In this document: piece after piece, positions 26,491 to 36,380 of the stretch
How the letters are laid out: each line of letters starts with the position of its first letter
How positions within the stretch are numbered: position 1 is the first letter of the stretch
Origin: Paenibacillus selenitireducens
Lineage (GTDB): Bacteria > Bacillota > Bacilli > Paenibacillales > Paenibacillaceae
Length of the DNA stretch: 64,000 bases
Direction of reading: 5' to 3'
Assembly (NCBI RefSeq): GCF_002021565.1
Contig: NZ_MSZX01000003.1
Coordinates: 310,027-374,026 of the forward strand
Translations under genes and position numbers: made by a program
The notes under the pieces: generated by a model
What the model saw: only the letters and a program-made list of their open reading frames with translations
Told to the model about the DNA's origin: nothing
Databases searched by the model: none

Positions 26491-26769
26491 ATGAGTGAAC
26501 AAGTGAATCAGCAAGAGCTTGTGCAATACATAGCGGATGCGTCTAAATTGGATCCGAATCATATCACGATAGTGTTGAAGCATGAGGAGACTTATATCAA
26601 TAAGGCGAACGCAAATGCGAAAGGTGAAGTCGATATTGATAGCGATGATCTGGTGGATTATGTGATGAGTCGCCCGGATGTGAAATTAAACGAGCTGCAA
26701 GTGGAGACGATCCTTGATCTAGAGATGGATTATTTGATGGAGCAGGGCCTTGCTGGCTACGTAGATTAA
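26491..26769 (+). CDS. small acidic hypothetical protein
   Basis: Protein of 92 residues with a good ACAGGAGA ribosome site 9 bp before the ATG. It is soluble, acidic and helical, with ELVQYIADASKLDPNHITIV and DIDSDDLVDYVMSRPDVK as prominent segments. I do not recognise the family. It is a single gene ended by a terminator at 26837. Confidence 0.65.
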   Translation: MSEQVNQQELVQYIADASKLDPNHITIVLKHEETYINKANANAKGEVDIDSDDLVDYVMSRPDVKLNELQVETILDLEMDYLMEQGLAGYVD

Positions 26770-26836
26770 TGTATCGGATATCCTGATGACGGCTAATTGC
26801 CTGCGAAATACATGGTTTATGGCCCTGATTTCGTTC

Positions 26837-26880
26837 AAAAACGCTTACGAACCTGTCATGGTTGCTGTAGGCGTTTTTTT
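26837..26880 (+). terminator. intrinsic terminator
   Basis: Arms AAAAACGCTTAC and GTAGGCGTTTTT (one G-U pair) with an inner AACC/GGTT pairing, followed by T residues. Confidence 0.7.
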
Positions 26881-27073
26881 ACGTCCATACCAAGCGTTGT
26901 TTAGCGAGGTTGGCGCCCCCCATTCTTTTCGCAGATATGAACATTTTGTGCCTTTTGTCATTGCGGCCGTTATGCATTTTTGTTCGTATATTTGTTTGTG
27001 CTACACTGGTTTAAAGCTCATACGAACGAGAGAAATCATGGGGCAGCGATCTTAGACGGGGGAGTGGACAGAT

Positions 27074-27775
27074 ATGGCATTTGTGACGATCAAAGATGAA
27101 TATAAACGTTATCAGATGGGCGAGACGACCATTGTTGCGAACGATGGGATTAACTTGGAGATTGAAAAAGGGGAGTTCGCGATCATTGTCGGTCCCAGTG
27201 GTGCCGGGAAGTCGACGGTATTAAATATACTTGGCGGCATGGATACGGCCGATGAAGGACAAGTTCTAGTGGATGGTACGGATATTGCCCGGTTCAATAG
27301 CAAAGAGTTGACGGGGTACCGTCGCAACGATGTCGGGTTCGTGTTCCAATTCTATAATCTAGTGCCCAACCTGACCACGAAAGAGAATGTCGAGCTGGCA
27401 TCGCAGATCTCGCCGCGAGCATTGGATGCGGAACAGGTGTTAAGGGATGTGGGGTTAGGCGAACGGTTGAACAACTTCCCAGCACAACTGTCTGGCGGTG
27501 AGCAGCAACGGGTAGCCATTGCGAGGGCTCTTGCCAAACAACCGAAGCTGCTTCTGTGCGACGAACCGACGGGTGCCTTAGACTATAATACGGGAAAACA
27601 AGTGTTGAAGCTGCTCCAGGATACCTGCCGAAATACAGGGACGACAGTCATTGTCATTACGCATAATTCCGCGTTGACGCCGATGGCAGACCGGGTGATC
27701 GAGATTAACAATGCCAAGGTTCGTAAAATGGCAAAAAATCCGAATCCAATTTCTGTCGATGACATTGAATGGTAA
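27074..27775 (+). CDS. ABC transporter ATP-binding protein (MacB/LolD type)
   Basis: ATPase of 233 residues with Walker [11 protein letters not shown]-loop [11 protein letters not shown], signature [15 protein letters not shown], Walker [13 protein letters not shown] and switch His (VITHN). This subfamily powers FtsX-type permeases that work as mechanotransducers or exporters rather than classic importers. The gene is 12 bp upstream of the 1102-residue permease, so the two form the complete transporter. Confidence 0.93.
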   Translation: MAFVTIKDEYKRYQMGETTIVANDGINLEIEKGEFAIIVGPSGAGKSTVLNILGGMDTADEGQVLVDGTDIARFNSKELTGYRRNDVGFVFQFYNLVPNLTTKENVELASQISPRALDAEQVLRDVGLGERLNNFPAQLSGGEQQRVAIARALAKQPKLLLCDEPTGALDYNTGKQVLKLLQDTCRNTGTTVIVITHNSALTPMADRVIEINNAKVRKMAKNPNPISVDDIEW

Positions 27776-27787
27776 GGGGTTCATCAC

Positions 27788-30700
27788 ATGAAGAAAAAAG
27801 CATTGTGGAGGGATATCCTTCGGGAAATCTGGCGCACGAAAACAAGGTTTCTATCGATTTTCGCGATTATTACGTTGGGTGTCGGGTTTTTTGCCGGGAT
27901 CAAGGCGACGGGACCCGATATGCTGGATACAGCGGATCATTATTTTAAAGAACTGAAGCTTATGGATGTGAAGGTTCAATCGACGTATGGTCTGAATGAA
28001 CGCGACATCACAACGTTGAAGCAGATCCCGAACGTGCTAGAGGTGCAGCCTGAATATAGCGGGGATGCTTTTCTAGGCGATAGCGGGTTGATTGGCAAGG
28101 TGTTTTCTTACCATGCAGGGGATTCACTGAATCGTTATGTGGTCGTCGAAGGGCGGATGCCCGAAGCCGCGGGCGAAATCGCGATAGATGCGAGTGAGCG
28201 GGGCAGCCGATTTAAGTTGGGCGACACGATCACGTTTACGAACCCGGATGCCGAGACTGACCTTGAGGATACTTTCCATACGCTCGACTATAAAGTCGTG
28301 GGCAGGGTCAAAAGCCCACAGTTCATCAGCAGCATGGGCCGGGGAACGAGCAGTATCGGCAAAGGAACGGCAGATGTATTTGCCGTCATACCGGACAAAG
28401 ACTTTAAGTTGTCGGTCTACACGGAAGCCTATATGAGCTTTAAGGACACAGCCGACTTAGTGCCTTACACGGCCGCGTACGATGCGAAGATTGAGAAGCA
28501 TACCAAGGCTGTAGAACAAGCCTTAGCTGCACGGCCGGAAGAACGTCTGGCAGAAGTCCGCGTCGAGGGTCAAGTGAAGCTGGATGAAGCGCAGCAGAAG
28601 ATAGATGACGCTAAGAAACAATTAGCCGAAGCGAGTCAGAAGTTGGCCGATGCCAAACAGAAGCTTGATCTAGGGGAACGAAGCTACCAAGCGGGCGTAG
28701 ACAAGCTTGAATCAGAGCTTGCCCAAGGTCAGGCGAAGCTGGATACAGCGGCTCAGGATATCGTGAAGGGGAAAGCAGAGATTCAGCGCAATCGGCAGAC
28801 GCTAGCGGAGGGGCAAGGACAACTTCAGACCGGGCAAGCGAAGCTGGATGCACAGAAGAAAGAGCTGGAGCCGAAGCTAGCCCAAGGCCTGGCGCTGGTG
28901 AAGTCGCTGCTTCAAGTCTCTAATCTGCCACCCGATGCAATTCCGGAAGCGCAGCAAACCGAGCTTCAGACGGCAGCACAATCGGCTGATCCAAAGCTCG
29001 GCCAAACGGTGGCCGGGTTCATGCAGGGAGCGGTTGATGGAGAAACCTTGAAGCGCGCTGCCACTTCGTTCGAACAAGGCTTGAACCAAGCCTCTCAGCA
29101 GTTAACGAATGCACAGCAGGAGTTAGATGCGAAGAAGAAGCAGCTACAAGCAGGCTCCCGGCAGCTGCAAGCGGCAGAGAAGAAGCTAATGCAAGGCGAA
29201 GCAGCGTGGAAGCGTGGGACAGCCGAGTTAGCGAAAGCTAAGCAAGAAGGGCAAACACAGCTAGATAAGGCGAGAACAGAGCTTGCTCAGGGGCAAGCCG
29301 ATTACGAAGAAGGACTGAATACCTACCAGAAGGAAAAGGATAGTGCAGACCGGAAGATTGCGAATGGCGAGAAACAGCTGGCCGAAGGGAAGGAAGAGCT
29401 GAATAAGCTTGAGCTGCCCAAAATCTATGTGATGGATCGCAGTGTCAACCCGGGTTACACGGAGTTTAGTGATAATGCGGACCGGTTGGCATCGATTGCG
29501 ACGGCTTTTCCGGTCTTCTTTTTCCTCATCGCGGCTTTGGTGAGTCTGACGACAATGACCCGTATGGTGGAAGAACAGCGATTGCAGATCGGGACACTCA
29601 AGGCGTTAGGATACAGCAACATGGATGTGATGAAGAAGTTCCTAGTCTACTCCACGTTGGCTAGCATTACGGCATCGGCGGCGGGTCTAGCGATTGGCTT
29701 CACCCTGTTCCCTACGATTATTTACGATGCCTATAGCTCACTCTATAATTTGCCCGGCGTACGGACCAGCTTCTATATGAGTTATAGTATCATTTCAGTA
29801 CTTGTTGCTGTGCTCTGTACAACGATGACGGCTTCGATCGCGACCCGGGTTGAGTTGAAGAGCAATGCATCCGTGTTAATGCGTCCGAGAGCGCCTAAGA
29901 GCGGATCGCGTATTCTGCTGGAGCGCATTGATTTTATCTGGCGCCGACTGAGCTTTATCGGGAAAGTTACGGCACGCAACCTATTTCGCTACAAGCAGCG
30001 GATGTTCATGACGGTATGCGGCGTTGCCGGGTGTACGGCATTGATTCTGACCGGATTCGGATTGAAGGATTCAATTGGTGATATTGCACCGCTGCAGTAT
30101 GGCAAGATTATGAAATATAACGCAGCGGTCGTTTTGCAGGAGGATAGCAGCAAGAAGTTGGCGGAGGATTACAACAAGCTCATTGCAGATACGCCTGAGA
30201 TTACGGGCAGCTTGAATGTTACGCGTGAAGCTGTGCTGGCCACAAAGAAGGGCGTTAACAGTCAGGATGTGAACCTGTTCATTCCAGAGCAGGCGGATGC
30301 GTTGAATAACTTCATCGTACTGAAGGAACGGGGCCGTGAGGAGACCATTCCTTTACCGAGCAATGGCGTGATCGTATCGGAGAAGTTAGCGAAGCTATTC
30401 GACCTGCATGCAGGCAGCACGTTGACCGTCCAGAATAAGAATAATGAGCCGTTTGAGCTGAAAGTAGCGGGGACGACCGAGAACTACGCTATGCACTATG
30501 TATATATGACCCCACAATATTATGAAGCGGTTTTCGGAAAACCGGCGGTAGTGAACATGCAGCTGCTCACATTCAATCAGGCAAATCCCGCATGGGAAGA
30601 TCAATTCGGTGAACGATTAACAGCAAATCCGCGTGTCGGTATGGTCAGTTTCACGAGCGGTGTAAGCAATGCGTTCGGCGATACGATGGATAGCATGAAT

Positions 30701-31096
30701 GTCGTCGTGGTTGTGCTGATTATTTCTGCTGCTGCACTGGCCTTTGTCGTATTGTACAATTTGACCAATATCAATGTATCGGAACGCATCCGAGAGTTGT
30801 CAACGATCAAGGTACTCGGCTTCTACGACAAGGAAGTCACTATGTACATTTACCGCGAGAATATGATCCTGACGGTGCTTGGCATTATCGCGGGGAATTT
30901 CCTCGGCGTACTGCTGCACCGATTCGTGCTTCAGACGGCGGAAGTGGATGCGATGATGTTCAGTCCAACCGTTCATGCCATGAGTTATGGATATGCGGCA
31001 GCATTGACCTTGTTATTCTCTGGGGTTGTCATGGTATCCATGCACTACAAGCTGAAGCATATCGACATGATTGAAGCGTTGAAATCGGTAGAATAA
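27788..31096 (+). CDS. ABC transporter permease, FtsX-like, with long extracytoplasmic coiled coil
   Basis: Permease of 1102 residues. An N-terminal membrane helix (about 18-40) is followed by a MacB-like periplasmic domain, then from about 245 to 545 a long region rich in Ala, Gln, Lys, Leu and Glu with heptad character (QKIDDAKKQLAEASQKLADA, QLTNAQQELDAKKKQLQAG) that should form an alpha-helical hairpin. Two FtsX domains of three to four helices follow (about 580-700 and 975-1100). The layout matches large Firmicute permeases of unknown substrate; the coiled coil may reach through the cell wall to a partner. Confidence 0.9.
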   Translation: MKKKALWRDILREIWRTKTRFLSIFAIITLGVGFFAGIKATGPDMLDTADHYFKELKLMDVKVQSTYGLNERDITTLKQIPNVLEVQPEYSGDAFLGDSGLIGKVFSYHAGDSLNRYVVVEGRMPEAAGEIAIDASERGSRFKLGDTITFTNPDAETDLEDTFHTLDYKVVGRVKSPQFISSMGRGTSSIGKGTADVFAVIPDKDFKLSVYTEAYMSFKDTADLVPYTAAYDAKIEKHTKAVEQALAARPEERLAEVRVEGQVKLDEAQQKIDDAKKQLAEASQKLADAKQKLDLGERSYQAGVDKLESELAQGQAKLDTAAQDIVKGKAEIQRNRQTLAEGQGQLQTGQAKLDAQKKELEPKLAQGLALVKSLLQVSNLPPDAIPEAQQTELQTAAQSADPKLGQTVAGFMQGAVDGETLKRAATSFEQGLNQASQQLTNAQQELDAKKKQLQAGSRQLQAAEKKLMQGEAAWKRGTAELAKAKQEGQTQLDKARTELAQGQADYEEGLNTYQKEKDSADRKIANGEKQLAEGKEELNKLELPKIYVMDRSVNPGYTEFSDNADRLASIATAFPVFFFLIAALVSLTTMTRMVEEQRLQIGTLKALGYSNMDVMKKFLVYSTLASITASAAGLAIGFTLFPTIIYDAYSSLYNLPGVRTSFYMSYSIISVLVAVLCTTMTASIATRVELKSNASVLMRPRAPKSGSRILLERIDFIWRRLSFIGKVTARNLFRYKQRMFMTVCGVAGCTALILTGFGLKDSIGDIAPLQYGKIMKYNAAVVLQEDSSKKLAEDYNKLIADTPEITGSLNVTREAVLATKKGVNSQDVNLFIPEQADALNNFIVLKERGREETIPLPSNGVIVSEKLAKLFDLHAGSTLTVQNKNNEPFELKVAGTTENYAMHYVYMTPQYYEAVFGKPAVVNMQLLTFNQANPAWEDQFGERLTANPRVGMVSFTSGVSNAFGDTMDSMNVVVVVLIISAAALAFVVLYNLTNINVSERIRELSTIKVLGFYDKEVTMYIYRENMILTVLGIIAGNFLGVLLHRFVLQTAEVDAMMFSPTVHAMSYGYAAALTLLFSGVVMVSMHYKLKHIDMIEALKSVE

Positions 31097-31206
31097 CGTA
31101 CTTTCACCAATAGGAAAATATAACCAAACGATCAAACTTCCTTGTTAAATCCTACAAGGGGTCCTATAATGGGTACCAATCAAATGCATATACACTGGAT
31201 GAAGTT

Positions 31207-31413
31207 TACGGGAGATAAGCAACAGCTTGGCCGAAGGGGCATAAACTCTCAGGCGCTGAAGACATGGGTTGACATAAACCCTCATGTTCGAGGCAGGACC
31301 GTAAGTGGACAGGACTCTGGAGAGACTCCGTGGATGGAGCACCGAAGGGGCAATACGCGATCAGGGAACAGTATCTTATGACGCGTTAAAACTCTCAGGT
31401 AAAAGGACAGGGA
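31207..31413 (+). ncRNA. tandem glycine riboswitch
   Basis: Two glycine aptamers in a row. The first (about 31207-31300) contains GGGAGA, GCCGAAGGGGCA and AACTCTCAGGC; the second (about 31312-31413) contains GGACTCTGGAGAGAC, CACCGAAGGGGCAA and AACTCTCAGGTAAAAGGACA. These are the hallmark conserved segments of the gcvT RNA class, with the usual short linker between aptamers. It precedes an alanine/glycine symporter gene, a common target of this class. Confidence 0.93.
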
Positions 31414-31501
31414 TTGCAAGATCGGTACCTAACATGTACACGCTTAAGATGTGAATGGTTTCACATGCTGCGGCGTATTTATGATCTGCAATATTGTCCC
31501 C

Positions 31502-31531
31502 AGAGTCAAATCCTCGGATTTGGCTCTTTTT
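31502..31531 (+). terminator. expression-platform terminator of the glycine riboswitch
   Basis: Stem AGAGTCAAATCC/GGATTTGGCTCT with a two- to three-base loop, then T5. A smaller hairpin ATGTGAA/TTTCACAT at about 31450-31467 lies between aptamer and terminator and may take part in switching. Confidence 0.8.
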
Positions 31532-31575
31532 CATGTCGTCTACAAGGGATGCAACATCATGAGGGGGAAAAGGAA

Positions 31576-32909
31576 ATGCATGCTTTGGAACATGTATTGG
31601 AGAAAGTGAATCAATGGGTATGGGGAGCGCCGCTGCTTATTTTATTGGTAGGAACGGGGATATTGCTGACATGTCGGCTTGGTATGCTACAGGTGATTCG
31701 GCTGCCGTTGGCCCTAAGACTGGTATTCAAGGCTAAGAATGAAGGCGAGGGCGATGTGACAAGTTTTGGCGCCTTGGCTACGGCACTTGCGGCAACCGTC
31801 GGTACCGGGAACATCGTCGGGGTTGCGACAGCCATCCAAATTGGAGGCCCTGGTGCGTTATTTTGGATGTGGATGGCCGCCTTCTTCGGGATGGCAACGA
31901 AGTATGCCGAAGGTGTGCTGGCTGTGAAATACCGGACAATCGATGACAAAGGACAAGTCTCCGGTGGTCCGATGTACTATATTGAACGGGGATTAGGGAT
32001 AAAATTCAAGCCGCTGGCAATATTCTTCGCAGTGAGCGGGGTATTGGTGGCACTCTTCGGGATCGGGACGTTCCCGCAAGTTAATGCGATCGTATCTTCA
32101 ACGCAGTCGAGCTGGGGAGTCCCGGTGATCGTGACAGCGGGGATCATGACGGTGATCACGGCTTTGGTCACGTTGGGGGGAATCAAGAGTATTTCACAAG
32201 TGTCGACCAAAGTTGTTCCTGTGATGGCAATCATCTATATTATCGCGAGTCTTGTGGTGCTCGCCACATTTGCCGATCAAATTCCTCATGCCGCAGCTCT
32301 TGTCTTCCGGGGGGCGTTCAGTCCAACGGCTGCGGGCGGGGGTTTTCTCGGTGCAACGGTCATGATGGCGATTCGCAACGGGGTTGCTAGAGGGGTGTTC
32401 TCGAATGAATCAGGTCTAGGGAGTGCACCGATTGCAGCAGCAGCTGCGAAGACCAAATGGCCAGCCGAACAGGGACTCGTATCCATGACAGGTACGTTTT
32501 TTGACACGATTATTATTTGTACATTAACGGGCCTTACTTTAATCGTGACGGGGGTCTGGAATGGAGCTGAGAGAGGGGCTATGATGCCGCGATTCCATAT
32601 GGATCGATGATTCTAACGGTCAGTCTGATATTGTTCGCTTTTACGACTATTCTAGGGTGGAATTATTACGGTGAGCGCTGCATGACCTATTTGTTCGGCG
32701 TGAAATCGATCTTGCCGTACCGGATTATATTTATTCTCCTGATTGCCTTCGGTGCTTTCATGAAGCTGGATGCGATCTGGCTGCTCTCGGATATTGTGAA
32801 TGGCTTAATGGCGCTGCCGAATTTGATCGCTTTGTTAGGCTTATCCGGTGTGGTTGTTGCGGAGACGCGTCGTTATTTGCAGCATTTGAAGGGTCAGAAG
32901 TTAGGTTGA
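31576..32909 (+). pseudogene. alanine/glycine:cation symporter (AGCS family), frameshifted
   Basis: Sodium or proton symporter for glycine and alanine, normally about 450-480 residues. Frame 1 starts at an ATG at 31576 (GAGGGGG site) and encodes the first eight or so helices, including GTGNIVGVATAIQIGGPGAL and FSNESGLGSAPIAAAAAK. It breaks after GVWNGAERGAMM, ending at 32610. Another frame then continues with DAAIPYGSMILTVSLILFAF and TTILGWNYYGERC to 32909. A small deletion with frame change near 32580-32595 explains this. The transporter is probably inactive unless the break is a sequencing error. Confidence 0.8.
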
Positions 32910-33047
32910 TATAACAGACTATTTATAAATTCATGTACCGTGTTCGTGCGGTAGAAAAGTTGTTGCAGGAAATGATTGCCGAGGCGTTCGAGATAGAATT
33001 AAGGTATAACTGATTGAAGCCAAGCATAAACCAAAAAACCATCATAA

Positions 33048-33103
33048 AAGGGCTGAAAGCATCAACAACCGTAAGTTCGACGGTTAGGGGAGCTTCAGCC
33101 CTT
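33048..33103. terminator. large hairpin downstream of agcS
   Basis: Outer arms AAGGGCTGA and TCAGCCCTT with AGC/GCT extension, and an inner hairpin AACCGT/ACGGTT. Without a T tract it may be a weak terminator or another structured RNA. Confidence 0.45.
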
Positions 33104-33454
33104 CTGTGTGTAAGGATATATCGTAATGTAACACCTCGAGGGGTGTACCTCTCTTGAGCCCCTATAACTCATTGAGGAGAAATAGAAAAATCAGTCATTA
33201 ATCAGGTTTTATAAGCCATTATTCAAGTGAGTGGCTTATGCATTTAATGTTATTTAAAGTAAATATATGATAAAATAGGGAAAATGTAATAAACATCATA
33301 TTTTCACTATAATAAATGTGAAAAAATGGTTTTGTGTTCATATATTTCCTATCTAGAGGGAGGGAGAAATGCGATGGATGTATTGAACAAAAAGGGAAAT
33401 AGAATGCCTCGGAATTTTATTTTAGTCATACTTCATAAAGGAGTGATTTATAAC
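33104..33454 (+). promoter_or_regulatory. AT-rich upstream region of the secreted-protein cluster
   Basis: No gene. A TATAAT at 33308-33313 is a good -10 element about 140 bp before the first start codon; the -35 (TGTAAT) is weak. GC content falls here and remains low to about 35.6 kb. Confidence 0.45.
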
Positions 33455-34564
33455 ATGGTAAAAAGAAAGAAGTTTTTACTGGCCGGTATTTCTATTTGTC
33501 TAACACTAATCTTATCCGTAGGAGTTGCTGCTGCTAATTGGGATAATATTTTGCAAAAGTATTTAGCGAAGGATGAAGTGGCTTTGCAAAATGATGTTGA
33601 AAATATGAGCAATGAACAACTTATTGATGAAATTGATACTTTGGCTGCTACAGTTGATCAACCGGCATTAAACAGTAGTTCAGGGAAAAGTAATATCAAT
33701 ATACTTATTCCTTTTGTATCAGAGCTATTTCAAAGAAAAGATGAACTAAAGGATGTCGATATTCTTAGTATTATTGCTGATAATAGCAAAACGGATATTA
33801 CACATGAGTCATTAGTAGATTTATATGCGCTTAAACATGAAGCTAGCAAAGATGGAACCGAGATAAAGCAACTCCTTCTTCAGGATGAGATTAGTACTCG
33901 GGTTAAATCTAGAATTGTTTCTACTGCCAACTTCACTATAGAAGACGTTGAATTGTTGAAGGAATTGATTCAAAAGGACGATGGGATTCTAGCCTTCAAT
34001 AGTTTAAAACGCTTAAGCAGAATAGATGGTGCAGAATCGTATAGGCTTTCAGAAAGTATCTTGTCAAATATAGAAAATGAATCAAATACTACGATATCGG
34101 CCGCTTTAAAAGCTACTGCAAACTATCTTAAAGATTCTAATCAATCTGCGATTCAAAAAAATACAAATCTAGAAGCTGATTTCATCAATGTAAGCTTGAA
34201 AATAATAAATACCAGTAATGACCCCATCCTCAAAGACTCCGCTTTTTTCGCCATTTCTGAAATTGGAAGCCAGAATGCTATTACTCAGATTATTGAGAGC
34301 GACTCGGTTGAAAACCAACTAAAAACTTATGCGATCGATCAAAATTTTCTTACTCTAAAGGAAATGCTGACTAGTAATCCTACAGAGGATGAAATTAGAA
34401 CTGTGCTAACTGCACTCGAATTACTGCCGATTGTGGATTTGCTTGATCCGCTTAAAAATGTGATATCCAACATTAGTGATCCTGATTTGAAGCAGCGGAG
34501 TGAAGAAGTTATTTTGCTTATAAAGAATGAAGGCATTAATGGAAATTATAAATGGGTTAAATAA
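33455..34564 (+). CDS. secreted alpha-helical repeat protein, HEAT-like
   Basis: Protein of 369 residues. The ATG at 33455 follows AAGGAGTGA and starts a signal peptide (MVKRKKFLLAGISICLTLIL, cleavage after VAAA). The frame is open 43 codons further upstream but without coding character. The mature part is mostly helical with repeating patterns such as DPILKDSAFFAISEIGSQNA and LPIVDLLDPLKNVISNISDP, which resemble HEAT repeats and suggest a binding scaffold outside the cell. No enzyme motifs seen. First gene of a three-gene unit. Confidence 0.7.
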   Translation: MVKRKKFLLAGISICLTLILSVGVAAANWDNILQKYLAKDEVALQNDVENMSNEQLIDEIDTLAATVDQPALNSSSGKSNINILIPFVSELFQRKDELKDVDILSIIADNSKTDITHESLVDLYALKHEASKDGTEIKQLLLQDEISTRVKSRIVSTANFTIEDVELLKELIQKDDGILAFNSLKRLSRIDGAESYRLSESILSNIENESNTTISAALKATANYLKDSNQSAIQKNTNLEADFINVSLKIINTSNDPILKDSAFFAISEIGSQNAITQIIESDSVENQLKTYAIDQNFLTLKEMLTSNPTEDEIRTVLTALELLPIVDLLDPLKNVISNISDPDLKQRSEEVILLIKNEGINGNYKWVK

Positions 34565-34594
34565 CAATAACTCATATAGATGAGGTGAATAAAA

Positions 34595-35203
34595 ATGACA
34601 AAAATTTGTAAAAAGTTTTGTATTACTTTAGCAACAATGGTTTTGTTGGGAACTTCGTTTACAGGCATTGAAACAGTTAATGCTGCTACTGGAAATCAAG
34701 GCTATGCAGCATATAGAGATGGTGTGTTTTTTGGCTTTGATTGGCACGCAGGTTTATGGGATGAACCCTCGACTGCTTATGCATTTCCTATTCTACATGC
34801 TCCTGGTCCTGGTTCTGTACTTAAATGGGATTCTTATGAAAATTTCTTGGATGGAAATACATTTACAGGAACATTCAAACCGAATACTGATCCTAGTTCA
34901 AGTGCGAGAGATTTATTTGTTGCTATGGGGAGGAACCTGCGTACAGAAAATATTTCTTATAATTTAGTTTACCAAGTATATTACAGCACTGATGATGCTA
35001 GCACATATGTAAAGTACGATGAAATAAGCTCCATGCGTTGTGATGGTGTTATCGAATATATTTATGAATGGTACAGTAACAGAGTATACGGAGACGACAC
35101 ATATTGGGATGTGACGAAAAATAGTTTTTGGGGTAGAGACCACCATAGCGGTACGGCTGTTACACCAAAAAAACAAGTGAACTATCTAACGGCACTACCA
35201 TGA
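34595..35203 (+). CDS. secreted protein with NlpC/P60-like cysteine motif
   Basis: Protein of 202 residues. A signal peptide (ITLATMVLLGTSFTGIETV, cleavage at NAA) is followed by a Trp/Tyr-rich domain. The segment SSMRCDGVIEYIYEWYSNRV resembles the catalytic Cys helix of papain-like NlpC/P60 enzymes (DCSGLVQYVY), and a candidate His occurs in GRDHHSGTAV. If so, it could be a small peptidoglycan or peptide hydrolase; this is inference. It lies 30 bp after the HEAT-like gene, and its stop overlaps the membrane protein gene. Confidence 0.65.
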   Translation: MTKICKKFCITLATMVLLGTSFTGIETVNAATGNQGYAAYRDGVFFGFDWHAGLWDEPSTAYAFPILHAPGPGSVLKWDSYENFLDGNTFTGTFKPNTDPSSSARDLFVAMGRNLRTENISYNLVYQVYYSTDDASTYVKYDEISSMRCDGVIEYIYEWYSNRVYGDDTYWDVTKNSFWGRDHHSGTAVTPKKQVNYLTALP

Positions 35204-35628
35204 GCAAAAACAAACAATTAGTCATTATGTTCCTTATCTCAGTTCCGTTCAGTATCATGAATTTCACTGCTTATCTAATGGGAAATATGCCTAGCCTATT
35301 ACAAGCACTTTCATCTATCCTTTTCATGATAATTTGGTTTGTTTTTGGATGCATGAGGTATCAGAAGCAAAAAGAATACATGCTGCTATCCACTGTATTT
35401 TGGTTCGTAGGCGCATTGTTACTAGCATCAGGTTACTATTTCAATATAGCTGAAATATCTATTCCTGCGGTTCTTATCTGGCCTGGGCCTGCTTATGGAA
35501 TAAGATACTTCTTAGAGACTCCATCTGAGATAACATTAGCATTAATCCTTGTAATGATTTGTTATGGGTGCAGCACGGCGGGTGTTATAGTAGGGAAGCT
35601 TTTTGCAGTGATACGCAAAAGATTATAG
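35200..35628 (+). CDS. small polytopic membrane protein
   Basis: Protein of 142 residues with four predicted membrane helices (about 8-26, 32-50, 64-83, 105-130). The family is not recognised. The start overlaps the stop of the secreted NlpC-like gene by four bases (ATGA), so the two are translationally coupled. It may anchor or protect against the secreted partner. A strong terminator follows. Confidence 0.65.
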   Translation: MSKNKQLVIMFLISVPFSIMNFTAYLMGNMPSLLQALSSILFMIIWFVFGCMRYQKQKEYMLLSTVFWFVGALLLASGYYFNIAEISIPAVLIWPGPAYGIRYFLETPSEITLALILVMICYGCSTAGVIVGKLFAVIRKRL

Positions 35629-35647
35629 GGACTATTGCTGAGGAGAA

Positions 35648-35677
35648 CCCCCATCTTAACAAGATGGGGGCTTTTTT
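35648..35677 (+). terminator. intrinsic terminator of the three-gene secreted cluster
   Basis: Stem CCCCCATCTT/AAGATGGGGG with an AAC loop, then T8. Confidence 0.9.
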
Positions 35678-35805
35678 TGCATAATGAGCCAGAAGAAAGG
35701 GTGTCATCGCTCACGAATTTACCGGTTTTTTACATAGCGTTGATACGGGACTAATATTTCTCAGGTATCTTTAAATTAGAAAATCGGTAGAAACGAGGAT
35801 TGCTG

Positions 35806-36354
35806 ATGAATTCCTATCCCGTGATTGCTTCAATTACGGAAGCAGACCAAATTGCGAAGGCGTTAAAGAGCGATGTAAGGCGAGTTATTTTAATGACAGG
35901 CAGTATCACGAATTTGAAACAGATCATCGAACAGCTCCATAAGGCTGACAAACAAGTTTATGTACATACGGAAATGGTTAGCGGAATTGGCCGGGATGCA
36001 GCAGCGATTCAATATGTCGCCGAGGTTTTTCGGGCGGATGGGATCGTAACGACGAAGAGCAACGCGGTTACAGCCGCCAAGCAGGCAGGCATGGCCAGCA
36101 TACAACGGATTTTCGCGATTGATTCCGCGGCCGTAGAGACCGCGATTCGCATGATCAATACATGTAAACCGGATGAAGTCGAACTCATGCCGGGGTTGAT
36201 GCCAAGAGTCATTCGGCATTTAAAGCAGCGAATTACGCAACCACTCATTGTCGGCGGCTTGATCCGTCATGAGGAAGAAATTGTGCAAGCTATCGAGCAC
36301 GGTGCAGATTTTGTATCTATCGGCCATGAGAAATTCTGGTCACCAACTATATAG
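35806..36354 (+). CDS. glpP: glycerol-3-phosphate-responsive antiterminator
   Basis: GlpP-family protein of 182 residues. With glycerol-3-phosphate bound it attaches to leader RNA and prevents early termination. The TIM-barrel-like fold is seen in VIASITEADQIAKAL, VRRVILMTGSITNL, KQVYVHTEMVSGIGRD, DGIVTTKSNAVTAAKQ, ELMPGLMPRVI, PLIVGGLIRHEEEI and ADFVSIGHEKFW. The ATG at 35806 follows GAGG with a 7-bp gap; a TTG two codons earlier is less likely. It heads a glycerophosphodiester uptake operon, separated from it by a leader terminator that is its probable target. Confidence 0.92.
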   Translation: MNSYPVIASITEADQIAKALKSDVRRVILMTGSITNLKQIIEQLHKADKQVYVHTEMVSGIGRDAAAIQYVAEVFRADGIVTTKSNAVTAAKQAGMASIQRIFAIDSAAVETAIRMINTCKPDEVELMPGLMPRVIRHLKQRITQPLIVGGLIRHEEEIVQAIEHGADFVSIGHEKFWSPTI

Positions 36355-36380
36355 GATCCTTGGGTGGAGACGACGAGAAA

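Noticed and set aside
26786-27055. 89-codon open frame between the small acidic protein and the ABC ATPase
   Set aside because: It runs through the intrinsic terminator at 26837-26880 and has no ribosome site.
31142-31381. 79-codon open frame over the glycine riboswitch
   Set aside because: The sequence is explained by the conserved aptamer segments of the riboswitch.
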